The translations under genes and the position numbers were made by a program. From Tannerellaceae bacterium (GTDB taxonomy: Bacteria > Bacteroidota > Bacteroidia > Bacteroidales > Tannerellaceae): a stretch of DNA of 35,457 bases. The stretch spans positions 1 through 35,457 of the forward strand of contig JAITVG010000112.1 in the NCBI GenBank assembly GCA_031285925.1, read 5' to 3'. The notes under the pieces are model-generated. The model saw nothing but the letters and a program-made list of their open reading frames with translations. It was not told where the DNA came from and did no database searches. Within the stretch, counting starts at the first letter, position 1; each line of letters begins with the position of its first letter. Shown piece after piece: positions 1 to 9,652 of this stretch.

Positions 1-3000
1 GAGGATCAAACAAACCTTTCCATTGATTATGAAGAATCCATGATCGATCTGGGGTTTAAGGTAACCGTGAATATCGTTGACCAGAATATAGGGGAAACGA
101 TGAATAATGTGCTCCGAAATTCGGGGTATACGTATACGATTAATGGAAAACACATTATTATTTCGCGGACAGCACCCCAACAGGTCGGGAATCGCGTTTC
201 TGTTACGGGAACTGTCACTGATTCGGCCGGAGAGCCGATTATTGGCGCTAACGTTATTGAGAAAGGAACAACCAATGGTACTGTTACCGACTTTGACGGA
301 AAATTTGCCCTGAGCGTTTCCGAAAGAGCAGTGCTTACAATCAGCTATATTGGCTACACCAATATGGATGTCACCGTGGGAAGCCAGCGTACTTTCGCTG
401 TTAGGCTGCAAGACAACACCCAGCTATTGGATGAAGTGGTTGTGGTTGGTTACGGAACACAAAAAAGATCGGATGTAACAACAGCAGTAGCATCCGTATC
501 GGCCGATAATTTAAAAGAAAGAGCGGCTATTAACTTCGGTGAAGCAATGGCCGGACAGGTTGCAGGTGTGCAGATCCAGCAAACAAACGGAGCTCCGGGA
601 GGTGAAGGACTTACCATCCGGGTACGCGGTGTCGGTTCTATCACCCAATCGAATGACCCGCTTTATGTCGTAGACGGCTATCCGATGGAAAGCGGAGCGT
701 TCCGGTTGTTAAACCCGTCGGAAATAGAAAGTATCCAGATATTGAAAGATGCCTCTTCTACTGCTATTTACGGTTCACGTGGAGCGAACGGGGTAGTAAT
801 CATTACGACGAAAAAAGGAAAAAGCGGGAAACCTGTTGTTCGCCTAAACGCTTATGTCGGTTTTCAGCAACGCGAAAAAGAGGTTAAGATGATGAATCGG
901 GATCAATACGTTGAATGGCTTGTAGACGGAAGAAATCAAGCCTGGCTGGAGGCCGGTATAATCGCTGCCGACCCGGATAAATCTCCTCACACGATCAATG
1001 ACAGTAATGCACGGCGTGAGATATATCCGTCGGCAACTACGCAATATATGATACCCGACGGCACGGGCGGGTATAAATACAATTTTCTTGATCCGGCTTC
1101 CGTCGCCCAAATGGAAGATAATAATTGGCAGAATTTGCTTTTCCGGAATGCGCAAATCCAGCAATATGAAGTGTCGGTTTCCGGAGGATCGGAAGGTACG
1201 CAGTACACTTTCTCGGGAAGTTATATCAGTCAGGAAGGGATTGTGCTGAACACGGACTACGACCGGTTTAATTTCCGAACAAACGTATCGTCAAAAGTCT
1301 CCGACAAGTTAAACGTAGGGATGACTTTGATGGCGTATACTACAAACGGGAAAGAACAGGCCAACGGAAAAGATGCCCCTGTAATGTATGCACTTAACTT
1401 ACCCCCTATTTACCCGTTAAGGAATGCAGACGGAAGTTATGGCTCCATGGTTCGGAACCCGGAAATACTGGGTGGCGACGTGGCTAATCCGATAGGAATT
1501 GCCAATGAAGTTTACAATAGACGCAAGCGTTACGGTTGGATGGGAACTGTTTTTGCCGAATGGGATATCATTAAAGACTTGAAATTCCGGATCGGAATTA
1601 ACGGCGGTATACAGGATAATATAAGTAAAGTATACCGGGCTTCTCACATCGACTTCGATGCATCCAAAGCGCCCCGCCCTGCGGAAGGGACGAATGAACG
1701 CTGGACTGACAGGGATTGGGTTATTGAAAATACATTAAGCTACAATAAAACATTCGCGGAAAAACATGTCTTCTCTGCCCTGCTCGGCTACACTACCCAG
1801 CTTCATTCATACGAACACATGAGGGGAGAAGCAAGGGGATTTGCCAATGACAACATCACGACGTTGAATGCCGGTACCATGTATGCGCTGACAAGTGATG
1901 AATCGCAACACTCCATGATCTCCTATCTCGGACGTATCAATTACGCATACGACAATCGTTACCTGCTGACGGCTACATTAAGAAGGGACGGTTCGTCACG
2001 TTTCGGAAGTAACAGGAAGTGGGGTACTTTCCCTTCCGCGTCTTTGGGATGGCGTATTTCGCAGGAGAGTTTCATGCAAGACGTGACACAGATCAGCGAC
2101 TTGAAACTGCGTGCAAGTTTCGGTATTTCAGGGAACAACCGCATTGGTGATTATTCGTCGATCGGCCTTCTCTCAACAGGTTTCTATGCAACCGGAGACG
2201 GTTTACAGAATATCGTCAATCCGAACACCATGCCCAATTTGGATTTAGGCTGGGAAATGACACGCCAGTATAACCTCGGTTTTGAGTTAGGTATGTTTGA
2301 TAACAGGGTAAGACTGGAAGCTGATTTTTACGACAGCCGGTCTATCGACCTTTGATTGAACGTTCCGGTTCCGACCATTACCGGTTATTCCACACAGATG
2401 CAAAATATCGGTAAAGTACAGAACAGAGGTATGGAATTTATTTTATCTACCAATAATCTGGTCGGCGAATTTTCATGGTCAAGCAATTTCAATATTTCGT
2501 TCAATAAGAATAAGGTATTGGAAGTCGGCCCCGACGCCCGTCCGATCTATGGCAGTGCGGCCAACGCAAATAACTCGTTCATTACCCTGCCGGGACACCC
2601 GATCGCCAATTTCTACGGATATGACTATATGGGTGTTTTCATGTCGCAGGAAGAATTGGATGCAAATCCGCACTTGGCGAATGACAAGGTGGGCGACGGA
2701 AGATACCGTGATGTAGATGGGAATGGCAAACTGGATCAGAATGACAAAACGATCATTGGTAATAATCAACCTGTTTTCACTGCCGGTTTCAACAACACAT
2801 TCTCCTATAAGAACTTTAGCTTGAGTTTCCTGTTTACCGGTTCTTACGGAGCTGAAAATTTCAGTTTCTGGAAACGAATGGTCGGTATTTATCATGGAGA
2901 CCGGAACGGTGCTATCGAACAGTTGGGCCGTTGGCGGTCGAATGAACAACCCGGTGACGGAATACATTTCAGGCCTACGCGTACACCGTCGGGATGGCAA

Positions 3001-3270
3001 AGAGATCCTTCTTCGGCTTGGGTACAGGATGCTTCTTTCCTTCGTTTAAGGAACCTGACATTCGGGTACGATCTGGACAATAATCTGATCAAAAATCTTG
3101 GTTTGAGCGGATTACGTTTATATGTAACGGGAACCAACCTGTTCACCCTTACAAATTATGTAGGATATGATCCGGAGAACAGCAGCGAAAGCGGGCTATC
3201 AAAGGGTGGCGACTATATGGGATATCCGGCAGCGCGCTCATATATATTCGGTGTTAATGTAACTTTCTAA
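1..3270 (+). pseudogene. SusC/RagA-type TonB-dependent receptor, 5' partial, interrupted by an in-frame TGA
   Basis: Outer-membrane receptor that would import an oligosaccharide or glycoside with the SusD protein downstream. The reading frame is already open at base 1 and the signal peptide lies outside the window. Bases 1 to about 171 encode an STN domain, the part that touches a FecR-type anti-sigma factor. Bases ~199-405 encode a carboxypeptidase-regulatory-like domain. The DEVVVVGYG motif follows at ~430-460, then the plug (LYVVDGYP; IYGSRGANGVVIITTKKG) and the beta-barrel ending in Phe. At 2353-2355 a TGA falls between Leu and Leu-Asn-Val-Pro-Val-Pro, where SusC proteins usually read DLLLNVPVP. 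One T-to-G change of a TTA Leu codon explains it. The frame is then open to 3270, so decay is either very recent or the stop is a sequencing error. Without readthrough the product loses the last ~300 residues of the barrel and should not function. Confidence 0.9.
2353..2355 (+). other. In-frame premature TGA in the SusC-like gene
   Basis: The codon before is CTT and the codon after is TTG. The family consensus here has three Leu, so this was most likely TTA. Frame and similarity continue without a shift on both sides. Confidence 0.85.
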
Positions 3271-3289
3271 ATTTTAATACAAAAAAGAT

Positions 3290-4858
3290 ATGAAAAAGAG
3301 TATATGTTTTTTGATTGCCGTATTATGCTGTATGTCTTGCAGTGATGATTTTATCTCACTAAATCCTCCTTCAAGCCTGAATTCCGATGGTTTCTACAAG
3401 ACGGAAACAGATATGAACCAGGCGGTACTCTCCGCTTACGGCAAACTGCGTGATCTCTATAACGGTCAATATGTGCGTTTGGGAGAAATCCGTTCGGATA
3501 ATACCACCTATTCGTGGTTGAGTGGAAACCCGGCGAATGAAAAGGGAATCGATGAATTTGCTTCTCCCTTATTACCTGAAAATAATTTTATTACGGATAC
3601 ATGGAATAACAGTTATAACTTGATTCTAAGATGTAATATAGTTATCGGCCGGATTGATGCTATTCCTTTCAACAATGAAACGACAAAGGCGCAATACAAG
3701 GCTGAAGCCCGGTTTTTGCGTGCGCTGATGTATTTTTATCTGAATCGCATTTTTGGCGGTACGGCGTTGAACGGAGAACTTTTAGGTGTTATAAAGGTAG
3801 ATAAGGAAATCTCTCAGAGTGAGGCGTATGAACTGTTTCGTGTTCCTCTCCGGGAAATATACGACCTGATCATTGAAGATTTGCAATTTGCAGAAGCCAA
3901 CCTGCCGGAATCCCACCCCGCGACCGGTGTCGGCCGGGCGACCAAAGGCGGCGCAACGGCAATGCTCGGGAAAGTGTATATGACAATGGCCGGTTATCCG
4001 TTGAATGGAGGACAGGAATATTATACAAAAGCTATTCAGCAATTCCGGTCGATCATCAATAATTCCAATTACGCTTTGGAACCGACATACAGCGCACTTT
4101 TTGATGTGGCCAACAAGAATACATCCGAATCGCTGTTTGAAGTTCAGTATAAAAAGGGTACACAGGGAGGCGCTACGGGCAGTCCCTGGAATAATAATTT
4201 CGCCCCCCGGTTCTCCGACAAGGAAGTCGTTCTGATCGGAGATAAGGGAGGAGAAAACTCACCGACACAAAACATGTCGAATGCGTATGAACCGGGTGAT
4301 CCCCGGAAGTATGTATCCATGCGGGACGGCTGGATAAATGCGAAAACCCAGGCTTGGGAAGGCGATAGATATGTATGCAAATATTACGACGTATCTACGA
4401 GTGGTTCCGACAATGGCAATAACTGGATTGAACTTCGGTTGGCCGATATTTATCTCCTGTATGCAGAAGCGTTGGTTCGGACAGGCGGGAGCAAACAGGA
4501 AGCTATCGATTATGTAAACCGTATCCGGGAAAGGGCGCGGAATACACCGGGCGATCCTGAGATTGAAGCGCCTGCCGATTTATTAAAGGACTTGCAATTG
4601 AGCAACTTCCCGTCGGATGAAACGCTGCTGTTGGCCATAGAAAAAGAACGGAGAGTTGAACTGGCTTTTGAAAATCATCGCTGGTTTGACCTCGTTCGTA
4701 CAAATAGAGCCAAGGATGTGATGCCTGCCGAACAGGAATACGACGGATATCCCGATTTTGTTTGGAGTGATGATGCGTTGGCCTATCCGATTCCCATGAC
4801 AGTGATGCAGTCGAATACGGGAAAGATCATTCAAAATAAAGGATACACTCAAATGTAA
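3290..4858 (+). CDS. SusD/RagB family glycan-binding lipoprotein
   Basis: Surface lipoprotein of 522 residues that acts as the lid and substrate-binding partner of the SusC receptor. The signal peptide ends in a lipobox with Cys17, followed by Ser-Asp-Asp, an acidic pattern typical of lipoproteins sent to the outer face in Bacteroidota. The N-terminal SusD-like region (LNPPSSLNSDGFY...) and the C-terminal RagB region (ELRLADIYLLYAEALVR, YVNRIRERA, EKERRVELAFENHRWFDLVR) are both present, and the length is normal. It starts 19 bases after the SusC stop and is clearly in the same transcription unit. Unlike its partner it is intact. The ligand cannot be read from the sequence, but the downstream enzymes suggest a glycoside or disaccharide handled by oxidation. 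Confidence 0.93.
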   Translation: MKKSICFLIAVLCCMSCSDDFISLNPPSSLNSDGFYKTETDMNQAVLSAYGKLRDLYNGQYVRLGEIRSDNTTYSWLSGNPANEKGIDEFASPLLPENNFITDTWNNSYNLILRCNIVIGRIDAIPFNNETTKAQYKAEARFLRALMYFYLNRIFGGTALNGELLGVIKVDKEISQSEAYELFRVPLREIYDLIIEDLQFAEANLPESHPATGVGRATKGGATAMLGKVYMTMAGYPLNGGQEYYTKAIQQFRSIINNSNYALEPTYSALFDVANKNTSESLFEVQYKKGTQGGATGSPWNNNFAPRFSDKEVVLIGDKGGENSPTQNMSNAYEPGDPRKYVSMRDGWINAKTQAWEGDRYVCKYYDVSTSGSDNGNNWIELRLADIYLLYAEALVRTGGSKQEAIDYVNRIRERARNTPGDPEIEAPADLLKDLQLSNFPSDETLLLAIEKERRVELAFENHRWFDLVRTNRAKDVMPAEQEYDGYPDFVWSDDALAYPIPMTVMQSNTGKIIQNKGYTQM

Positions 4859-4962
4859 TAGGTAAAACAATAGGGGAATGAAAAAAATTAATTTAATTTT
4901 GATCACTCAAATGTAACATGTAAAAACAACAGGAAAATGAAAAGAATCTATTTGATTTTGAT
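4846..4962 (+). repeat. Imperfect ~58-bp tandem duplication across a gene start
   Basis: Copy 1 is 4846-4903 and copy 2 is 4904-4962. Each runs from the SusD 3' end (CACTCAAATGTAA) through a short spacer to an ATG-AAA start and the first codons of a signal peptide. The copy-1 start at 4878 opens a 12-codon ORF (MKKINLILITQM) that ends at 4916 in the copied SusD stop. The copy-2 start at 4937 is the real DUF1080 start. Confidence 0.8.
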
Positions 4963-5650
4963 GGGATTTATGCTAGTATCCGTATTAGGATCAGCGCAGA
5001 CGAACACCTTAACCTCCAAAGAGGTAAAGGATGGATGGAAATTACTTTTTAACGGAAAGAATCTGGATGGCTGGACGTCGGTAGGAAAGGACACTCCTCC
5101 GGCTACGGGATGGGTGATAGAAAACGGCGAACTGATCGTGAAAAAAACAGGAGACAAGAGAGGAGGCGATATTATCACGAAAGATCAGTATTCGGACTTC
5201 GAGTTGAAAGTTGATTTTAAAATTACAAAGGGTGCGAACAGCGGTATCAAGTATTTCTTCATGCGGTATGAAAAAGGAGGATGGCTTGGACTGGAGTATC
5301 AAATTCTGGATGACGTAAACCATCCCGATGCGAAGTTGGGGCGTGACAATAATCGTTTGCAGGCCGGCTTATACGATATGTATGCTCCCGATGCGAAGAA
5401 AAAAGATAATCCCATTGGAGAATGGAATGAAGCCCGTATCGTTGCCAAGGGATCGAAAGTGGAACATTACCTGAATGGAAAAAAAATCTTAACTTTCGAT
5501 CGTAAAAGCAGCGATTACAGGAAAACTTGGGAACTGAGCAAATACAAAGATTGTGCTCCGATGTTCGGCGATGTCAAGCAGGGACATATTCTGTTGCAGG
5601 ATCATGGGGATATTGTTTCGTTCCGTAATGTAAAAATCAGAACACTTTAA
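4937..5650 (+). CDS. DUF1080 / 3-keto-disaccharide hydrolase-like secreted protein
   Basis: Protein of 237 residues with a cleavable signal peptide (residues 1 to ~20, LGSAQ) and one concanavalin-like DUF1080 domain (PF06439) over the rest. Visible family motifs are GWKLLFNGKNLDGW, GDIITKDQYSDFELKVDFK, GANSGIKYF, LEYQILDD, GEWNEARIVAKG, VEHYLNGKK and HGDIVSFRNVKIR. Members of this family cleave 3-keto-glycosides made by Gfo/Idh/MocA oxidoreductases, and such an oxidoreductase gene starts 12 bases downstream. The inferred role is hydrolysis of an oxidised glycoside in the periplasm or at the surface. The substrate is unknown. The length is normal for a single-domain member. Confidence 0.88.
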   Translation: MKRIYLILMGFMLVSVLGSAQTNTLTSKEVKDGWKLLFNGKNLDGWTSVGKDTPPATGWVIENGELIVKKTGDKRGGDIITKDQYSDFELKVDFKITKGANSGIKYFFMRYEKGGWLGLEYQILDDVNHPDAKLGRDNNRLQAGLYDMYAPDAKKKDNPIGEWNEARIVAKGSKVEHYLNGKKILTFDRKSSDYRKTWELSKYKDCAPMFGDVKQGHILLQDHGDIVSFRNVKIRTL

Positions 5651-5662
5651 AAAAGAACAGAT

Positions 5663-6997
5663 ATGGAAAACACATCAAGAAGAGATTTCATTAAGAAAAT
5701 GACAGCTACCGGACTGGGTGCTACACTGGGCGGTTTGTCGTTCAGTGCAAAAAGTTATGCCAACATTGTAGGGGCAAACGAACGTTTACAGGTTGCCGTT
5801 ATGGGTACTAACGGACGGGGCGCCGGAATGGCGCGTAATTTCCAGAACGTAAAAGAGGTAGATATGATGTATGTCTGCGAAGTAGAAGACAAGGCGATGG
5901 CAAAAGGTATTGCCGCCGTGGAACGTGCCGGAGGTAAACCCAAACCGGAAAAGGACATTCGCAAAGTATTGGCCGATAAAGATCTGGACGCCCTGTTGGT
6001 TACTGCTCCCGACCATTGGCATGCACCTGCTACGATAATGGCTTGCCAGGCAGGAAAGCACGTGTATGTGGAGAAACCTTGCAGTCACAATCCCCGTGAA
6101 GGAGAACTGTCTATCGCCGCAGCCCGTAAATACAATCGTATCGTACAGGTAGGAGCGCAGCGCCGTTCATGGCCGGGACTGACGGAAGGTATCGAAGCTT
6201 TGCACAACGGAGCTATCGGAAAAGTTTATTTTGCCAAGGGATGGTACACCAATAAACGCAAATCGATTGGTTTCGGTAAAGAAGGCCCCGCACCTTCCAC
6301 GATTGATTTCGATCTCTGGCAAGGCCCGGCACCCCGCCGTTCATACCGCGATAATCTTATCCATTACAACTGGCACTGGTTTTGGCATTGGGGAACAGGC
6401 GAAGCGCTTAACAACGGAACGCACGAAATGGACGTTATCCGCTGGGGATTGGGTGTTGATTTCCCGACATACGTAAGTTCGGAAGGCGCCCGCTTCGCAT
6501 TTAAGGATGACTGGGAAACACCGGATACACAGATTATTGACCTTCGTTTCGGAAATGATTGTCTGGTCACCTGGGAAGGACGCAGTTGCAATGCCAGAGA
6601 TGGGGAAGGACGCGATCGCGGTGTTATATTCTATGGGGAGAACGGAGCTTTGGAAACCGGACACAACGGTTACCGTATTTTCGACCAGGACAATAAACTG
6701 GTGAAAGAACTGGATTCCAAAGACAAAATCGACGGACGCGATCCGTCAAGCCCGAGCGCGAACCTGGATATGGGACACATTCATAACTTCCTGGATTGTA
6801 TCCGAACCAATCGGACACCCAATGGCGACATTGCGGAATTGCATAAGAGCACCACACTGGTACAACTCGGAAATATCGCCTGGCGTACCGGTCAGCGATT
6901 GACGGTCGATCCGGCCAACGGACATATCCTGAACAGTCCGGAAGCACAGGAACTCTGGGGACGCACGTATGAACCCGGATGGGAACTTAAAGTTTAA
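5663..6997 (+). CDS. Gfo/Idh/MocA family oxidoreductase with Tat signal
   Basis: NAD(P)-type sugar oxidoreductase of 444 residues. The N-terminus carries a twin-arginine signal (SRRDFIKK, Arg6-Arg7) followed by a Gly/Ala-rich hydrophobic stretch, so the folded enzyme with its cofactor is probably exported to the periplasm. The Rossmann motif VAVMGTNGRGAG lies at about 44-55. The family signature VEKP is at 136-139, with Lys138 the likely catalytic lysine. DHWHAPAT and GTHEMDVIRWGLG follow the usual domain order. The gene lies between the DUF1080 gene (12-base gap) and a strong terminator, so it is the last gene of this transcript. Together with DUF1080 it suggests oxidation of a sugar C3 hydroxyl to a keto group before glycoside cleavage. 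That role is inferred from the family and context. Confidence 0.9.
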   Translation: MENTSRRDFIKKMTATGLGATLGGLSFSAKSYANIVGANERLQVAVMGTNGRGAGMARNFQNVKEVDMMYVCEVEDKAMAKGIAAVERAGGKPKPEKDIRKVLADKDLDALLVTAPDHWHAPATIMACQAGKHVYVEKPCSHNPREGELSIAAARKYNRIVQVGAQRRSWPGLTEGIEALHNGAIGKVYFAKGWYTNKRKSIGFGKEGPAPSTIDFDLWQGPAPRRSYRDNLIHYNWHWFWHWGTGEALNNGTHEMDVIRWGLGVDFPTYVSSEGARFAFKDDWETPDTQIIDLRFGNDCLVTWEGRSCNARDGEGRDRGVIFYGENGALETGHNGYRIFDQDNKLVKELDSKDKIDGRDPSSPSANLDMGHIHNFLDCIRTNRTPNGDIAELHKSTTLVQLGNIAWRTGQRLTVDPANGHILNSPEAQELWGRTYEPGWELKV

Positions 6998-7020
6998 TTC
7001 ATTTCAGGTCAATTGTTTTA

Positions 7021-7057
7021 AGCCGGAAGCGGATGGGAACATCGCTTCCGGCTTTTT
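7021..7057 (+). terminator. Rho-independent terminator after the oxidoreductase gene
   Basis: A perfect 11-bp stem (7021-7031 with 7043-7053) around an 11-base loop is followed by a run of T. It separates the SusCD-DUF1080-oxidoreductase transcript from the cupin gene. Confidence 0.88.
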
Positions 7058-7090
7058 ACTTTCAATTTCTTATCATCTAATTATTACAAT

Positions 7091-7897
7091 ATGAGAAAAA
7101 GCTTTCTGTTAAGTTTGGGATTACTGTTTTGCATATCCCTTGATGTTTTATCGCAGAAAACCGTCAGGGCTGTTCCGGGAAACATAGAGTCGTATATCGA
7201 CCGCTTCGAGGAAAGCCGCGTGAATCGTAACCGCAACGGATGGGCTCATTATTATATCCCTCCGGGAATGGGCGATACGCTTACGGTAAAAATGTCGTGT
7301 GTTTATGAGGGAACGCAAACGCATGCTCCCCATTCTCACAATGAAGATGAAGCATTTTATATTGTCCGCGGCCCGGTAAACTTCCATATCAATGGGGAAG
7401 AACGGGTTTTCAATGCCGGTGATTTTATTTACACGCCAAGCAAATCGTCGCACAATATCCAGAGGGTAAACAACGATACGATCAAGTATCTGGTGATTAA
7501 GCGTGAAACGGTAAAGGCAGTCGATACGCCTCACAAAGCAGGAAAGTCGGATTACACGATGGACGATTGCTCCTGGTTGCTTTCCGGGGATCCGGCATGG
7601 AACCGGCCGTCGAACAACAACTACCGGACTGTTGCCGTCAATAAAGAATTTGCCGATGGATTTCAGATCGTCAAGGAGCGCGTAGTTGATAACGACAAAG
7701 TATATTCAAATAAAAACACATCGTTTGGCGGACAAATGGCTCTTTACGTCATCAGCGGAAATGCAGAAGTTACACTGGACGGGAAAAAAGCGGCATTGAG
7801 CGCCGACAATACTTTTTACTCCCCCAAGAACACATCATACAGTTTCAGGAAAACAGGGACAGACCCATTAGTTTTTTTGATGATAACTACGGAATAA
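7091..7897 (+). CDS. Secreted two-domain cupin protein
   Basis: Protein of 268 residues with a signal peptide (1 to ~21). The N-terminal cupin has a metal-site pattern His81-x-His83 with Glu87 (HAPHSHNEDEAFYIV) and the later motif YTPSKSSHNI. The C-terminal half is a second cupin (MALYVISGNAEVTLDGKKAAL...) without the His-x-His pair, so probably only the first half binds metal. It may act as a sugar isomerase/epimerase-type or lyase-type enzyme or as a binding protein on the locus substrate. The exact activity is not determined. It starts 34 bases after the terminator and so probably has its own promoter or depends on partial readthrough. No clear TAnnTTTG box is visible in the gap. Confidence 0.75.
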   Translation: MRKSFLLSLGLLFCISLDVLSQKTVRAVPGNIESYIDRFEESRVNRNRNGWAHYYIPPGMGDTLTVKMSCVYEGTQTHAPHSHNEDEAFYIVRGPVNFHINGEERVFNAGDFIYTPSKSSHNIQRVNNDTIKYLVIKRETVKAVDTPHKAGKSDYTMDDCSWLLSGDPAWNRPSNNNYRTVAVNKEFADGFQIVKERVVDNDKVYSNKNTSFGGQMALYVISGNAEVTLDGKKAALSADNTFYSPKNTSYSFRKTGTDPLVFLMITTE

Positions 7898-7909
7898 TCC
7901 GGGTTTAGA

Positions 7910-7996
7910 GAACGTAGACGACGCAAAAAAACGCAGACGGACGCAGATTTTAAATTATTTCTGCGTCTTTCTGCGTTTTCTGCGTCGTCTGCGTTC
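7910..7996. terminator. Long inverted repeat built of ACGCAG hexamers, likely bidirectional terminator
   Basis: The left arm from 7910 and the right arm ending at 7996 pair over 16 bases with one G-U-type mismatch, and the inner ACGCAG/CTGCGT units continue the pairing toward a TTTAAATTAT-type centre. It lies between the convergent cupin and pgk genes. The repeated hexamer makes it more elaborate than a plain terminator. Confidence 0.7.
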
Positions 7997-8052
7997 CCTA
8001 TCTAACCTAATATTCCCGGGGAAATCAGTACGAACAATGCAGGCTCACATCA

Positions 8053-9318
8053 TTAACCCTTATTCTCTATCGCCGCAATGCCCGGCAACACCTTCCCTTC
8101 AATCGCTTCCAGCAAAGCGCCACCGCCGGTCGATACATAAGATACCTTATCCGCCATGCCGAACTTGTTCACACAGGCAACCGAGTCGCCGCCGCCTACC
8201 AGTGAGAAAGCGCCGCTTGCCGTAGCCTTCACGATCGCTTCCCCTACGGCACGCGAACCATGCGTGAAGTTCTCAAATTCGAATACACCGGTCGGGCCGT
8301 TCCAAAGGATCGTTTTCGACTTTTCAATCACTTCGGCAAATATCTTTTCCGTTCCGGGGCCTATATCCAAACCTTCCCAACCTTCGGGGATTTGATTTAC
8401 CGGACAGAAACCGGTATTCGCATCATTACTGAAACTGTCGGCGATCTTTGCATCTACGGCCAAAACCAGGTTTACGCCTTTCTCTTTTGCTTTGCCGATC
8501 AGTTCGAGAGCTAGGTCGAGTTTATCGTCTTCCACCAGTGAGTTGCCGATCTTTCCGCCCTGCGCCTTGGTGAAAGTATAAGTCATACCACCTGCAATGA
8601 TCAGATTGTCTACCTTATCCAGCAGGTTTTCAATGATTTCGATCTTGGAAGAAACCTTGGAACCTCCCATAATGGCGGTGAATGGACGGGTAATGTCTTT
8701 CATTACTTTTTCCACGGCCTTCACTTCTTTTTCCATCAGGTAGCCGAACATTTTGTGATCGGTGTCGAAGTAATCGGCAATCAAAGCGGTTGAAGCATGT
8801 GCACGGTGGGCTGTGCCGAATGCATCGTTCACGTAACAGTCGGCATACGACGCAAGTGTTTTCGTAAAGACCTTCTGGCTTTCTTTCACGGCTTTCTTCG
8901 CCGCTTTCTTTTCCTCTTCGGATGCATCTTCGGCCAATCCTCTCGGCTTGCCTTCTTCTTCCGCATAGAAACGGAGGTTTTCAAGCAGCAACACTTCGCC
9001 CGGCTGCAAAGCAGATGCCTTTATCGCTGCTTCTTCACCGATACAATCGGTTGCAAATTGAACGTCTACACCTAAAAGTTCGGAAACATGTTTCAGAATA
9101 TGTTTCAGAGAAAACTTGTCGGTTGCACCTTTCGGGCGTCCCAGATGCGAACCGATAACAGGGCTTCCGCCGTCGGCCAGAATCTTTTTCAGCGTAGGCA
9201 GGGCGGCACGTATACGAGTGTCGTCGGTAATGTTGAAATTCTCGTCCAGAGGAACGTTAAAGTCTACTCTCACAAATGCCTTTTTGCCGGCAAAATTAAA
9301 ATTGTCAATGGATACCAT
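8053..9318 (-). CDS. pgk: Phosphoglycerate kinase
   Basis: Glycolytic enzyme of 421 residues that transfers phosphate between 1,3-bisphosphoglycerate and ADP in the cytoplasm. Motifs in order are RVDFNVPL (17-24) with the substrate-binding Arg and Asp, [57 protein letters not shown] and the glycine-rich ATP loop GGGDSVACV near the C-terminus. The length is normal for Bacteroidales, including the charged insert around [17 protein letters not shown]. It appears monocistronic, between a terminator-like repeat and a long repeat-containing upstream region. Confidence 0.98.
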   Translation of the reverse strand: MVSIDNFNFAGKKAFVRVDFNVPLDENFNITDDTRIRAALPTLKKILADGGSPVIGSHLGRPKGATDKFSLKHILKHVSELLGVDVQFATDCIGEEAAIKASALQPGEVLLLENLRFYAEEEGKPRGLAEDASEEEKKAAKKAVKESQKVFTKTLASYADCYVNDAFGTAHRAHASTALIADYFDTDHKMFGYLMEKEVKAVEKVMKDITRPFTAIMGGSKVSSKIEIIENLLDKVDNLIIAGGMTYTFTKAQGGKIGNSLVEDDKLDLALELIGKAKEKGVNLVLAVDAKIADSFSNDANTGFCPVNQIPEGWEGLDIGPGTEKIFAEVIEKSKTILWNGPTGVFEFENFTHGSRAVGEAIVKATASGAFSLVGGGDSVACVNKFGMADKVSYVSTGGGALLEAIEGKVLPGIAAIENKG

Positions 9319-9360
9319 AATTATGTATAAATTAAATTGAAAAAATATCTCTTTGCGCTA

Positions 9361-9368
9361 CAAATTTA
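9361..9368 (-). promoter_or_regulatory. Bacteroidota -7 box upstream of pgk
   Basis: On the minus strand this reads TAAATTTG, matching TAnnTTTG, about 43 bases before the pgk ATG. A good TTTG -33 box is not visible at the usual spacing, so the call rests on the -7 box and its position. Confidence 0.5.
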
Positions 9369-9443
9369 CACAAAAAAAGGAATTAGAGTAACGTATAAAG
9401 AAGAACTTGCCACTCCTCCCCCACCCTACTCCAATTCTGCGCT

Positions 9444-9535
9444 ATAATGTATAGGTAGTATGAGCGCGTACTACCTATAGTACGGCGCCATTGTATAGGT
9501 ACTACGCGCTCGTACTATATATAGAAACACTTTTT
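9444..9535 (-). repeat. ~90-bp palindromic dispersed repeat, copy A
   Basis: Imperfect hairpin with a GGCGCC centre and arms containing CTATAGGTAGTACGCGCTC-like sequence. Its reverse complement matches 33095-33184 with about five substitutions over ~88 bases, including the flanking AAAAAGTGTTTCTATATATA. No ORF lies within it. Confidence 0.85.
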
Positions 9536-9616
9536 CACATTTCGCAATATACTGTGTGTTAGGCTGGTTGGTATCTTGTCCTCCTTCGGGGGGATTAGGG
9601 GGCTTCTACACCTAAT

Positions 9617-9652
9617 CGCGCAAGGATTGGCTCCTCAATTTAAGATTTAGCC
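9617..9652 (+). repeat. 36-bp block shared with 33238-33273
   Basis: An ungapped comparison gives 30 of 36 identical positions, ending in the common TAAGATTTAGCC. It lies in the same orientation near the other palindrome copy. Confidence 0.65.

Noticed and set aside
2353..2355. TGA as a selenocysteine or reassigned codon
   Set aside because: The family has Leu here, other genes in the window use TGA as a normal stop (recF, the ATPase), and no selenocysteine-insertion structure is apparent after it.
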